This document shows positions 19,797-28,055 of a stretch of 64,000 nucleotides of DNA, one piece after another. Made by a program: the position numbers and the translations under genes. Under the pieces are notes generated by a model that was given only the letters and a program-made list of their open reading frames with translations, was not told the origin of the DNA and did not search any database. Every line of letters starts with the position of its first letter. Position 1 is the stretch's first letter. The DNA is from Halosimplex aquaticum (GTDB lineage: Archaea; Halobacteriota; Halobacteria; Halobacteriales; Haloarculaceae), in assembly GCF_028747785.1 (NCBI RefSeq), contig NZ_CP118158.1:806001-870000 (forward strand). The letters are read 5' to 3'.

Positions 19797-20144
19797 TTAG
19801 CCGAAGAGTTCGCCGAGGCCCTCGCCGCTGGCCTCGTCGTCCTCGTCGTCGTCGTCGTCGCCGCCTTCGTCGGCGTCCGCTTCCTCGGCTTCGTCGTCGC
19901 CGCCCTCGTCGGCCGCTTCGGCCTCGCCGCCGGCGCCGCCCGCGGCCCCACCGGTCGCGGCGGGGACTGCGGCGGCCTGTTCGACGGCCTCGTCGATGTC
20001 GACGTCTTCGAGCGCCGCGACGAGCGCCTTGACGCGGGACTCCTCCACGTCGACGCCCGCGGCCTCGAGCACGTCGGTCAGGTTTTCTTCGTTGATCTCT
20101 GCGTCGGTCTCGTTCAGGATGAGTGCTGCGTAAACGTATTCCAT
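19797..20144 (-). CDS. rpl12: Archaeal ribosomal stalk protein P1 (L12)
   Basis: This 115-aa protein has the helical dimerisation domain '[22 protein letters not shown]', an Ala/Gly hinge, a highly acidic stretch, and the conserved C-terminal tail 'GLGELFG' that recruits translation factor GTPases. It is the last gene of the L1-L10-L12 operon, 5 nt after rpl10. Confidence 0.97.
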   Translation of the reverse strand: MEYVYAALILNETDAEINEENLTDVLEAAGVDVEESRVKALVAALEDVDIDEAVEQAAAVPAATGGAAGGAGGEAEAADEGGDDEAEEADADEGGDDDDDEDDEASGEGLGELFG

Positions 20145-20149
20145 TGTTG

Positions 20150-21190
20150 TTAGAACATGGCTCCCATGGCGTCGCCGACGTCCTCGTCGTCGTCATCGTC
20201 GTCCTCGGCCTCGTCGGCCTCGGCTTCGGTGTCGTCGGACTCGTCGGCGGCGTCCTCGGTGTCGGTCTGGTCGTCGGTCGATTCAGCTGCGGCAGGCTCC
20301 TCGACGTCCTGCAGCTCCTCGGGCAGGGCCTCGGGGTCGTCGACCTGCGCCGCCAGCGCGCGCACCTGCGCGTCGGCCTTCGAGACGAGGTCGTCGGCCA
20401 GGTCCGGGCTCTCGATGGAGGCCTGGAGGCCGAGGCTCTTGGCGTCGCCGCGACCCTTCTGGAGCAGCGTCGGAGCGGTCTGGGCCGTCGGGTAACTGGC
20501 GTTGACGGAGAGGTTGCGACCGCGTGCGGCCGCCGCCTCGATGTCCGCCCGGTACTCCTCGACGTCCAGTTCGAGTTCCTCGGGCTCGAACAGCACGCCG
20601 TCCGCGTAGACGGCGCGCAGGTCGAGGCCGACCTCCTTGGGCTCGATGCCCAGCTCGTTGAGGACGTTCGCGAGATCCGTCGAGACCTCCTCACCGGCCG
20701 AGAGAACCGTCGAGTCCGAGAGCACCTGGATCGATCCTTCCTGGATGCGGGCGTCGGCGCCGACCTGCTGGAGGTCGCCGACGAACGGCCCGGGGTCGAT
20801 CCCCGTGTCGCCCTCGGGGATGACGATGTCGTTCGGGGCGACCTCGCCGGCGTTGATAGGCGCCGGCGTCTTCGATGCTTCCAGCTGCTGGAAGAGCCCG
20901 AACGGGTTCTCGTTGGTGCCGATGAGGCCGACCTGTCCCGACACGTAGCCGGTCAGGACTTCGAGGCCGTCGTCGACTTCTTCGAGCGCGCGCTCGACGA
21001 GCGTGTTGCGCGAGACGCGCAGTTCGGCGGTCCCGTACAGGTCCCGGCGCATGTCCTGGAGCTGTCGGGAGGGGATGCCCGTGATGTCGACGATGCCGAC
21101 GCTGTCGTACGATTCGATCATCTCGACGACGTCGGCGACCTCCTCCTGCTTCCACTGCGGGATGGTCTCTGTCTTGCGTTCTGCGCTCAT
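20150..21190 (-). CDS. rpl10: Ribosomal protein L10 (P0), stalk base
   Basis: This 346-aa protein binds 23S rRNA through its N-terminal domain ('[14 protein letters not shown]', '[12 protein letters not shown]') and carries L12 dimers on its C-terminal helices. Residues from about 300 on are the acidic, low-complexity extension typical of archaeal P0, ending 'GDAMGAMF'. It begins 1 nt after the rpl1 stop and so is translationally coupled to it. Confidence 0.97.
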   Translation of the reverse strand: MSAERKTETIPQWKQEEVADVVEMIESYDSVGIVDITGIPSRQLQDMRRDLYGTAELRVSRNTLVERALEEVDDGLEVLTGYVSGQVGLIGTNENPFGLFQQLEASKTPAPINAGEVAPNDIVIPEGDTGIDPGPFVGDLQQVGADARIQEGSIQVLSDSTVLSAGEEVSTDLANVLNELGIEPKEVGLDLRAVYADGVLFEPEELELDVEEYRADIEAAAARGRNLSVNASYPTAQTAPTLLQKGRGDAKSLGLQASIESPDLADDLVSKADAQVRALAAQVDDPEALPEELQDVEEPAAAESTDDQTDTEDAADESDDTEAEADEAEDDDDDDEDVGDAMGAMF

Positions 21191-21191
21191 A

Positions 21192-21830
21192 TCAGGCGAC
21201 CTCCACTGCCGGCCCCATCGTCGTCTTCACGTAGATGGAGTCGATGTTGAGTGGACCTTTCTCCAGGTCCGCGTGGAGGCGCCGGAGGATGACGTCGATG
21301 TTGTCGCCGATGTCCTCGGCGGACATGTCCTCGGCGCCGACGCGGGTGTGGAACGTGCGGCGGTCGCGGCTCCGAACGGTAACGGAGTTTTTCAGGCGCT
21401 CGACCGTCTCCACCACGTCGTCGTCGGGTGAGAGGGGGTCGGGCATCTTCCCGCGCGGACCGAGCACGGTCCCGAGGTAGCGACCGATGTCCTGCATGAG
21501 CGACTCCTCCGCGAGGAAGAAGTCGGTCTCGTCGGCCAGGTCCTTGGCCTCGTTGTCGTTGTCTCCCAGGTCGGCGAGATCGTCGCTGTCGAGGACTTCT
21601 TCGGCGACGTCCTCGGCGCGCAGGGCGGTCTCGCCCTCCGCGAACACGACGATCTTGGTCTCCTGTCCGGTCCCGGACGGGAGGACCACGTCCTGGTCGA
21701 CGCGGTTCGACGGGTCGTCTAAGTCAATGTCGCGCAGGTTAATCGCGAGGTCGACCGTCTCCCGGAAGTTCCGGGGCGGTGCGTCCTCGAGTGCGCGAGA
21801 TACTGCGTCTTCTATTTCCTGATCTGCCAT
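21192..21830 (-). CDS. rpl1: Ribosomal protein L1
   Basis: This 212-aa protein binds the mobile L1 stalk of 23S rRNA and, in archaea, represses its own operon by binding an mRNA mimic of that site. '[19 protein letters not shown]' and '[21 protein letters not shown]' (read as separate motifs) are the characteristic regions. It has a strong Shine-Dalgarno sequence and a hairpin leader, unusual among the mostly leaderless genes here. Confidence 0.97.
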   Translation of the reverse strand: MADQEIEDAVSRALEDAPPRNFRETVDLAINLRDIDLDDPSNRVDQDVVLPSGTGQETKIVVFAEGETALRAEDVAEEVLDSDDLADLGDNDNEAKDLADETDFFLAEESLMQDIGRYLGTVLGPRGKMPDPLSPDDDVVETVERLKNSVTVRSRDRRTFHTRVGAEDMSAEDIGDNIDVILRRLHADLEKGPLNIDSIYVKTTMGPAVEVA

Positions 21831-21833
21831 TGT

Positions 21834-21841
21834 TCACCTCC
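21834..21841 (-). promoter_or_regulatory. Strong Shine-Dalgarno sequence of rpl1
   Basis: The mRNA reads GGAGGTGA about 3-10 nt upstream of the ATG, fully complementary to the 3' end of archaeal 16S rRNA. It confirms the start at 21830. Confidence 0.8.
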
Positions 21842-21869
21842 GTAGTACGCCAACGGCTCCTACGGGTCA

Positions 21870-21894
21870 GTGAAACAGGCAAAGCCTGTCTCAC
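21870..21894 (-). promoter_or_regulatory. L1-binding hairpin in the rpl1 leader (autoregulation)
   Basis: The minus-strand RNA folds into an 11-bp stem (one G-U pair) with a UUU loop, followed by CACTGACC-type sequence. It sits 40-65 nt before the rpl1 ATG. Archaeal L1-L10-L12 mRNAs are known to carry a mimic of the 23S L1 site in this position, so L1 repression of the operon is very likely. A 'gtttaagtt' TATA box lies just upstream (about 21915-21925). Confidence 0.65.
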
Positions 21895-22036
21895 CTGTGG
21901 GGACGCCGATGCGAAACTTAAACCCGTCGAAGCGAACGGAGGCCGTCACTCGCTGTCACTCATAGGCGTCGCTTTCGGCTGTGGAAAACCGCCGAAGAAA
22001 GCGGAATCCGCCGGTTCGGGAGTTCTCGTCCGCGGA

Positions 22037-22525
22037 CTACGCCGACGCTTCCTCGGCGAAGACGTCGTCGTACTCGCCCTCGTCGATCCGCTCTTTGAAC
22101 TCGCGGGGGTTGTTGCCCTCGATGGTGACGCCCAGCGAGGTGCAGGTCCCGACGACTTCCTTCGCGGCGTTCTTCATGTCGTAGGCGAGCAGGTCCGGGT
22201 GTTTCTGCTCGGCGATCTGCTTGACCTGTTCGGCCGAGAGGTCGGCGACGAAGGTCTCCTGGGGTTCGCCGCTGCCTGTCTCGAAACCGGCCTCGTCCTT
22301 GATGAGCTCGGCCGTCGGCGGGACGCCGACCTCGATCGAGAACGACCCGTCGTCCTCGTACTCGATGGTGACGGGGACTTCGGTGCCGTCGAACGCTTCG
22401 GTCTGGTCGTTGATCTCCTGGACGACTGCCTGCACGTCCACGGGAGTCGGACCGAGCTCCGGTCCGAGGGGCGGGCCCGGATTGGCCTGCCCGCCGGGAA
22501 CGAGCACTTCGATAGTTCCAGCCAT
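22037..22525 (-). CDS. rpl11: Ribosomal protein L11
   Basis: This 162-aa protein of the GTPase-associated centre begins 'MAGTIEVLVPGGQANPGPPLGP', the hallmark proline/glycine N-terminus. 'KHPDLLAYDMKNAAKEVVGTC' is in the rRNA-binding C-domain, followed by an acidic archaeal tail. It lies upstream of the L1 leader and probably has its own transcript, with an 'ttcttaaac' TATA box just before the start. Confidence 0.97.
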   Translation of the reverse strand: MAGTIEVLVPGGQANPGPPLGPELGPTPVDVQAVVQEINDQTEAFDGTEVPVTIEYEDDGSFSIEVGVPPTAELIKDEAGFETGSGEPQETFVADLSAEQVKQIAEQKHPDLLAYDMKNAAKEVVGTCTSLGVTIEGNNPREFKERIDEGEYDDVFAEEASA

Positions 22526-22764
22526 ACACGACGAAACCGTCGGGGCGGGTTTAAGAATTGCTTTTCCCGGACGCTCCGTGCCACACCGACACATGTGGGG
22601 TACCGTCCCCATTGTCCTCCGGCCCCACCGTCGATACCCGGGGGCTGGTCGCCCGACCGAGACGTACTCCCCGACTGACGCAGTGAACGCCCGGAACCAT
22701 ACTTTGTAACAACTACTGTAACAACTCGTCAATACCTATTTCAGTGCACAATACTAAGCGTCGG

Positions 22765-22815
22765 ATGCAGAAGGCGGGTCGGTGGGGACACACCGCCGGC
22801 TCGGGATTACAATGA
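22765..22815 (+). other. Leader mini-ORF (16 aa) ending in ATGA at the TFB start
   Basis: The ATG is about 26 nt downstream of an 'acctatttc' TATA box, so it would be at or near the 5' end of the mRNA. The frame stays open until a TGA that overlaps the TFB ATG. Coupled reinitiation is inferred. Confidence 0.4.
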
Positions 22816-23810
22816 CAAGCACGAACCAGCGAGTTACGGGCCGTCACGTCCAGCCATTCGAACGCGAGGGCGAGGAGTCCGAAGGTGAACGCGAGGAGAC
22901 CGACGGCGAGCGCGAACGGAACGAGTGTCCAGAGTGCGGCGCGGCGGGGATCACCGACGAGAAGCGCGGGGAGACGGTCTGCCGGGACTGCGGCGTGGTC
23001 CTCGAAGAGGACGTCGTCGACCGCGGCCCGGAGTGGCGGTCGTTCGACGCCAGGGACAAAGCCGAGAAGAGTCGCGTCGGGTCGCCGACGACGGAGATGC
23101 TCCACGACAAGGGCCTGTCCTCGGTCATCGACTGGCAGAACAAGGACGCCAACGGCCAGGCCCTCTCGGCCAAGAAGCGCGAACAGATGTCACGCCTGCG
23201 CACGTGGGACGAGCGCTTCCGCTCGCAGAGCGCACAGGACCGCAACCTGAAACAGGCGCTCGGCGAGATCGACCGCATGGCCTCGGCGCTCGGCCTCCCG
23301 AAAGACGCTCGCGAGACGGCGAGCGTCATCTATCGGCGGGCACTGGACGCGGAACTCGTCCCTGGCCGCTCGATCGAGGCGATGGCGACGGGGTCGCTCT
23401 ACGCGGGCGCGCGACAGGCGGGCGTCCCGCGCACGCTCGATGAATTCCAGTCCGTTAGTCGAGTCGGACGTAAGGAGTTCGCGCGCGCGTACCGGTACAT
23501 CGCTCGCGAACTCGGGCTCGCGATGGAGCCGACGGACCCTGAGCAGTACGTGCCTCGCCTCGTCTCGGACCTCGGACTCCCGGAAGAGACGAAGCAGCGG
23601 GCAGAGGAGTTGCTCGCCGCCGGCAAGCGCGAGGCGGTCCACTCGGGCAAGAACCCGGTCGGCCTCGCCGCCGCGGCCATCTACGCCGCGGGGCGGCTGA
23701 CGAACGTGGACGTGACCCAACACGAGGTCGCCGACGCGGCGGACGTCTCCGCGGTGACGATCCGCGACCGGTACACCGAACTGCTCGACGCGGCCGACCA
23801 GGTCGCCTGA
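22812..23810 (+). CDS. tfb: Transcription initiation factor IIB
   Basis: This 332-aa TFB recruits RNA polymerase to TBP-bound promoters. It has an acidic N-tail, a zinc ribbon ('CPECGAAGITDEKRGETVCRDCG', knuckles around residues 38 and 57), the B-reader/linker with 'GPEWRSFDARD', and two cyclin repeats ending with the HTH 'EVADAADVSAVTIRDRYTEL' that reads the BRE. Haloarchaea carry several tfb paralogues, and I cannot tell which this is. It is divergent from rpl11. Confidence 0.95.
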   Translation: MTSTNQRVTGRHVQPFEREGEESEGEREETDGERERNECPECGAAGITDEKRGETVCRDCGVVLEEDVVDRGPEWRSFDARDKAEKSRVGSPTTEMLHDKGLSSVIDWQNKDANGQALSAKKREQMSRLRTWDERFRSQSAQDRNLKQALGEIDRMASALGLPKDARETASVIYRRALDAELVPGRSIEAMATGSLYAGARQAGVPRTLDEFQSVSRVGRKEFARAYRYIARELGLAMEPTDPEQYVPRLVSDLGLPEETKQRAEELLAAGKREAVHSGKNPVGLAAAAIYAAGRLTNVDVTQHEVADAADVSAVTIRDRYTELLDAADQVA

Positions 23811-23935
23811 CGTGGCCCCCGCCTGGTCAGCGGGAGTGCCCGCGCCTGTCGCCGGCGGTACCGCGCGGACCGACCGCTCGCACCGCCGGGTGGCCGACCG
23901 GCGTCAACGGCCACCGTTATCCCTCCGTCCGTTCA

Positions 23936-24799
23936 ATGTCCGCTGAGAGACCCCCCGAATCTATGTCGAACGACGAGTCCGCCGCCGGCCCCGACGGAGA
24001 CGACATCGTCGCCGAGACGGCGTCGCTGCTGGAGACGTTCGGGCTGACGACCTACGAGGCGAAGTGTTTCGTCGCGCTGACGCGCATCGGCCACGGGACC
24101 GCCCGCGAGCTCGCCGAAGTGGCCGACGTGCCCCGCCCGCGCGTCTACGACAGCGTCGAGTCGCTGCAGGACCGCGGCCTCGCCGACGTCCAGGACTCCA
24201 AGCCCCGCAAGTTCCGCGCACCCGATCCGCGCGACGCCGTCGAGACGATCCGCCGGGAGTACGGCGAGCGACTCGACCGACTGGAGGGGCTGCTCCCGCG
24301 GTTGCGGTCGCCGGAGCCCCGCGACGAGCGGGCCGGGGTCTGGGTCGTCGAGGGGAACGACGCGGTCAGCGACCGCCTGGCCGGGCTCGCCGACGACGCG
24401 ACCGCCGAACTCCTCGTCGTCGTCGCCGTCGAGAGCCTGCTGACCGACGAACTGCGCGAGTCGCTCTCGGCCGCCGCCGACCGCGGCGTCGCGATCACCG
24501 TCGGTTCCCCGAGTCAGGCGATCCGGGAGACCGTCACCGACGTCGCGCCGGGGGCGACCGTCGTCGAGACGTGGACCTGGTGGGAGGACCACCCGATCCG
24601 CCCCGGCGAGATCAGCTCGATCCTCATGGCCGACGGCAGTCAGTTGCTCGTCAGTTCCGATCTGGAGACCGACCTGCCCGGGGTGGACCGCCACAGCGCG
24701 GTCTGGACCGACGACGAGCGCGCGCCGCTGGTCGGGCTGATGCGACCGCTGCTCGCGAACGCCATCCGGTCCGGATCGACGGCCGGCGGCTCTGCGTAG
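23936..24799 (+). CDS. TrmB-family transcriptional regulator
   Basis: This 287-aa protein has an N-terminal winged helix ('LTTYEAKCFVALTRIGHGTARELAEVADVPRPRVYDSVESLQDRGL', residues of about 45-90) of the TrmB/sugar-type. A coiled region follows, and then a C-terminal sensor domain ('GVWVVEGNDAVSDRL...VVVAVESLL') of the PLD-like type common in haloarchaeal TrmB proteins. A 'ccgttatccc' box about 25 nt upstream favours the ATG at 23936 as a leaderless start; 23963 is the alternative. The target and ligand are unknown. Confidence 0.85.
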   Translation: MSAERPPESMSNDESAAGPDGDDIVAETASLLETFGLTTYEAKCFVALTRIGHGTARELAEVADVPRPRVYDSVESLQDRGLADVQDSKPRKFRAPDPRDAVETIRREYGERLDRLEGLLPRLRSPEPRDERAGVWVVEGNDAVSDRLAGLADDATAELLVVVAVESLLTDELRESLSAAADRGVAITVGSPSQAIRETVTDVAPGATVVETWTWWEDHPIRPGEISSILMADGSQLLVSSDLETDLPGVDRHSAVWTDDERAPLVGLMRPLLANAIRSGSTAGGSA

Positions 24800-24860
24800 T
24801 CGGCGCTGTGCGGAGCGGTCTACGACTGCACAACACCGAGAGCCACGTTCTTCCGTCCGG

Positions 24861-25061
24861 TCAGGCGACCGAGATCCCGTTGCGCGCCAGGAAGTCGCTG
24901 GCGCCTTTGATCTCGACCGGGCTGCCGATGATACGCACCCGACACTCCTCCTCCCGGATAGTCAGCGTGAACCGCTGCTCCAGGTCGTCCTGCAGTCCGT
25001 CGACCGCGTCCGCCGGCAGGAGGATCTCCGTGCTGTCACGGAGTCGCGTCGGGTCAGCCAT
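24861..25061 (-). CDS. Small conserved haloarchaeal protein (VNG_1110C-like)
   Basis: This 66-aa protein reads 'MADPTRLRDSTEILLP' and ends with a phrase containing 'EIKGASDFLARNGISVA'. I believe it matches the family annotated after Halobacterium VNG_1110C, but this is from memory. It has no cysteines and no membrane segment, and probably folds as a small alpha/beta protein. A 'gataaactaatac' TATA box about 27 nt upstream points to a leaderless mRNA. Function unknown. Confidence 0.65.
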   Translation of the reverse strand: MADPTRLRDSTEILLPADAVDGLQDDLEQRFTLTIREEECRVRIIGSPVEIKGASDFLARNGISVA

Positions 25062-25208
25062 GATCGATCCTGTTCGGCTCTCGTCGTATTAGTTTATCGA
25101 AGTGATTCATGCGTTCGCGAAATCCGGTCTCGCGGACACGACCGCGCCGGCGGCCGCGACCGGTCCGGAAGAACACCTTTTTCGGTACCGCTTGCCGACT
25201 CACTGCTA

Positions 25209-26318
25209 ATGGGGCTCGAAGAGGAGATCCGCGAGATCGAAGAGGAGATCGCGACCACGCCCTACAACAAGTCCACGGAGAGTCACATCGGTCGCCTGAA
25301 AGCGAAGCTCGCGGAGAAAAAGGAGAAGCTGGAGAACCAGTCCTCCGCCGGCGGCGGATCGGGGTACGCCGTCGAGAAGACCGGCGACGCGACCGTCGCG
25401 CTCGTCGGCTTCCCCAGCGTCGGCAAGTCCACGCTCCTCAACGCCCTCACCAACGCCGAGAGCGAGGTCGGCTCCTACGAGTTCACCACGCTCGACGTAA
25501 ACCCCGGTATGCTGCAGTACAACGGCGCGAACATCCAGATGCTCGACGTGCCCGGCCTCATCGAGGGCGCCGCAGAGGGGCGCGGCGACGGGCAGGCCGT
25601 CCTCTCCGTCGTCAGGACGGCAGATCTGGTCGTCTTCGTCCTCTCGGTGTTCGAGATCGACCAGTACGAGCGCCTCTCGGAGGAGCTGTACAACAACAAG
25701 GTCCGAATCGACACCGAACCCCCGCGGATCACCGTGCGGAAGAAGCACAAAGACGGGATCAACGTCACGTCCAGCGTCGATCTGGACCTCGACGAGGAGA
25801 CAATCAAGAGCGTCCTGCGCGAACGCGGATACGTCAACGCCGACGTGAACATCGGCGAACAGGTCGACATCGACCGACTGCTCGACGGCGTGCTCGACAA
25901 CCGCGAGTACCTACCGTCGCTCGTGTCCGTCAACAAGGCCGACCTCATCGAACCCGACTACCTCGACACCGTCCACGAGCAGCTGCGCGAGCACGACATC
26001 GATCCCGACGAGGCCATCTTCATCAGCGCGCAGGAAGAGAAGGGACTCGACGCGCTCAAGGAAGCGATCTGGGAGGAGCTCGGCCTCATCCGGGTGTACA
26101 TGGACAAGCCCGGTCGCGGGGTCGACTACGACGAGCCGCTCGTTCTGCGGGAGGGCGACACCATCGAGGACGCATGCGAGAAACTCGGCGGCGAGTTCGA
26201 GGAGCGCTTCCGGTTCGCCCGCGTCTCCGGCCCGAGCGCGAAACACGACGAGCAACAGGTCGGGATGGACCACGAACTCGCCGACGAGGACGTGCTCCGC
26301 ATCCTGACGACGCGATGA
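25209..26318 (+). CDS. drg: DRG/Obg-family GTP-binding protein with TGS domain
   Basis: This 369-aa GTPase has an N-terminal helical hairpin, the G1 loop 'GFPSVGKS' at residues 67-74, G2 in 'SYEFTTLDVNPG', G3 'DVPGLIEGAAEGRGDG', G4 'NKAD' near 240, and a C-terminal TGS domain starting about 'IRVYMDKPGRGVDYDEPL'. Eukaryal and archaeal DRG proteins associate with ribosomes and translation. It overlaps the next gene by ATGA. Confidence 0.95.
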   Translation: MGLEEEIREIEEEIATTPYNKSTESHIGRLKAKLAEKKEKLENQSSAGGGSGYAVEKTGDATVALVGFPSVGKSTLLNALTNAESEVGSYEFTTLDVNPGMLQYNGANIQMLDVPGLIEGAAEGRGDGQAVLSVVRTADLVVFVLSVFEIDQYERLSEELYNNKVRIDTEPPRITVRKKHKDGINVTSSVDLDLDEETIKSVLRERGYVNADVNIGEQVDIDRLLDGVLDNREYLPSLVSVNKADLIEPDYLDTVHEQLREHDIDPDEAIFISAQEEKGLDALKEAIWEELGLIRVYMDKPGRGVDYDEPLVLREGDTIEDACEKLGGEFEERFRFARVSGPSAKHDEQQVGMDHELADEDVLRILTTR

Positions 26319-26752
26319 GGCGCCAACACGGTGGCCGGCCCACCGGGCTACCATCGCGGCGAGCCCTCGCCGTTCTGACCGCCGGACTCGTGCCCTGGCT
26401 GGTGATCCCGTACGACGGCGGCCTCAGTCTGACCTTCTCGGTCGCGCTCGTGGCACCCGAGACGCTGTCCGTGACGTCCGTCTATCACTACGTCTTCGTG
26501 TACACGCGCGACATCCCGCCGGCGCTCCTCGCGTGGCCGATCGCGACGCTGCTCTACGCCACGGGCGCGGTGAGCGCGGCGCTCTCGCGGGTCGACCGCG
26601 AGGACAGGCGGGTGACCGCTGGGCTGTTCGCCCTGGGGGCGTTCGACGTGTGCTACGCCGCGGTCGGGTTCTCCTCCGCCCGCGCCGGCGTCTTCGCGAT
26701 CCCGCTGGGTGCCGGATTTCTCGGACTGGCGGCCTGGACGAGTCGGCCCTGA
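26315..26752 (+). CDS. Small haloarchaeal membrane protein (TIGR04206-like)
   Basis: This 145-aa protein has an N-terminal basic tail and four hydrophobic segments ('ALAVLTAGLVPWLVIP', 'PALLAWPIATLLYATGAV', 'AGLFALGAFDVCYAAVGF', 'AIPLGAGFLGLAAW'). The 'GLVPW' and 'RDIPPALLAWP' phrases recall the TIGR04206 family, from memory. Its start overlaps the drg stop (ATGA), which fixes the start and implies co-translation. Function unknown. Confidence 0.65.
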   Translation: MRRQHGGRPTGLPSRRALAVLTAGLVPWLVIPYDGGLSLTFSVALVAPETLSVTSVYHYVFVYTRDIPPALLAWPIATLLYATGAVSAALSRVDREDRRVTAGLFALGAFDVCYAAVGFSSARAGVFAIPLGAGFLGLAAWTSRP

Positions 26753-26799
26753 GTTCCGGGTTCGGTATCCTTTTCGAACTGGCTACCCTGATTTCGGAC

Positions 26800-27552
26800 A
26801 TGGACGGAACGCTCGACCACGTGATGATGCGCGTCGAAGACCTCGATAAGTCGCTCGACTGGTACCAGACCCACCTCGGCTACGAGGAGAAGGGCCGCTG
26901 GGAGGCCGACACCTTCACGAACGTCTTCCTCGGCCCGGAAGACGTCCACGACGAGGGTGCGCTGCTCGAACTGACGTACAACCACGACGGCCGGTCGTAC
27001 ACGATGGGCGACGGCTGGGGCCACATCGCCGTCCGCGTGGAGGACGTCCACGACGCCTACTACGAACTGATGGACGAGGGCGTCGAGGACTACCGCCGGC
27101 CCGAGGACAACCCGGGCTACGCGTTCGTCAAGGATCCCGACGGCCACGAGATCGAGATCGTCGAGCGGGACTTCGGCGCCCGGTGGAGCATCGACCACAC
27201 GATGGTCCGCGTCGAAGACGCAGACGAGCACCTGGGATGGTGGACTCGCAAGTTCGAGTACGAGCACACGGGCCGCTGGGAGGCCGACACGTTCGCGAAC
27301 TACTTCATGAAGCCCGAGGGAGCCGCCGAGGAAGCCATGGCCGTCGAACTCACCTACAATTACGACGGGCGCACGTACGAACTGGGCGACGCGTGGGGCC
27401 ACCTCGCGGTCCGTGTCGACGACCTGGACGAGGGTTGGGAGTCGCTAATGACTCGCGAGGCGGAGGACTATCGTGATCCCGAGAGCTGCGACAACAACTA
27501 CGCGTTCACGAAAGACCCTGACGGCCACGAAGTCGAAGTCGTCACGTCGTAG
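26800..27552 (+). CDS. Tandem VOC (glyoxalase/bleomycin-resistance) domain protein
   Basis: This 250-aa protein is built of two glyoxalase-I-like halves. 'LDHVMMRVEDLDKSLDWYQTHLGY' opens the first and 'IDHTMVRVEDADEHLGWWTRKFEY' the second. Each has 'GRWEADTF', an 'ELTYN' metal-ligand strand and a terminal 'DPDGHEIEIVE'/'DPDGHEVEVVT'. Both halves keep His/Glu metal ligands. It could be a single-chain lactoylglutathione-lyase-like enzyme or another VOC metalloenzyme; haloarchaea lack glutathione, so the thiol substrate is uncertain. Confidence 0.9.
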   Translation: MDGTLDHVMMRVEDLDKSLDWYQTHLGYEEKGRWEADTFTNVFLGPEDVHDEGALLELTYNHDGRSYTMGDGWGHIAVRVEDVHDAYYELMDEGVEDYRRPEDNPGYAFVKDPDGHEIEIVERDFGARWSIDHTMVRVEDADEHLGWWTRKFEYEHTGRWEADTFANYFMKPEGAAEEAMAVELTYNYDGRTYELGDAWGHLAVRVDDLDEGWESLMTREAEDYRDPESCDNNYAFTKDPDGHEVEVVTS

Positions 27553-27696
27553 AACGGATCGAACGGCCGCGGACGAAGTGAGCGACCGCCTTTTTGCCGC
27601 ATCTTTTGCACGAGTGGGTCACGAGCACAGCGATCGATCCCGAGTGGAAAGCTGGTCGGGGAGAATTCCGTCGATCACGAAGTCGTCACGTCGTAG
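27534..27696. repeat. 19-bp direct repeat at the end of the VOC gene and 144 bp downstream
   Basis: cgaagtcgtcacgtcgtag occurs at 27534-27552 (the last codons and stop of the VOC gene) and again at 27678-27696. The 125 bp between the copies contain a T-rich terminator-like stretch. It looks like a duplication of the gene terminus, or the footprint of an insertion. Confidence 0.6.
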
Positions 27697-28051
27697 CCGC
27701 CGGGCTCTATTCCGGCCACCGTATCGAGCAGTAATTCCACCTTATAGAGTGATTTGTACACTTAATCCCCCCGTCCGTCAGCCCGGCGTGAGACAGGCGT
27801 CTGACACGTAGTGGTGGTGAGTGAACGTATCACATACGCGTTCTACGGACCGATTTACGGGATAAGACGGGCGTTCCTCCCGGTGCCGTGACCACAAAAC
27901 ATTTATAACATCCGACGCTGGTTCATACCGTACCCCTACCCATGGTTGCAGCATCGAGTACACCACTGCCGGTTCGGCGCGGCCGACTACCGGTCGCGTG
28001 TCCGCGTGGTCGGAAAGTTGCTGTGGCCGCTGATAGCAGATCCAACAAACT
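27553..28051. other. Intergenic region upstream of the S-layer gene
   Basis: It holds T-rich terminator-like sequence after the VOC gene (cgcctttttgc...cttttgc, about 27590-27608), the second copy of a 19-bp repeat, a moderately AT-rich stretch, the S-layer promoter and a leader of about 120 nt that contains a 37-codon mini-ORF. Confidence 0.6.
27901..27908 (+). promoter_or_regulatory. S-layer gene promoter (TATA box)
   Basis: atttataa, preceded by the purine-rich 'acaaaac' as a BRE candidate, predicts transcription start near 27930 and a leader of about 120 nt. A long, stable leader is consistent with what is known for haloarchaeal S-layer mRNAs. Confidence 0.6.
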
Positions 28052-28055
28052 ATGA
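27942..28055 (+). other. Leader mini-ORF (37 aa) ending in ATGA at the S-layer start
   Basis: An ATG about 12 nt after the predicted transcription start opens a frame that runs without stop to a TGA overlapping the S-layer ATG by 4 nt. The peptide is basic and of no known family. Confidence 0.4.
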
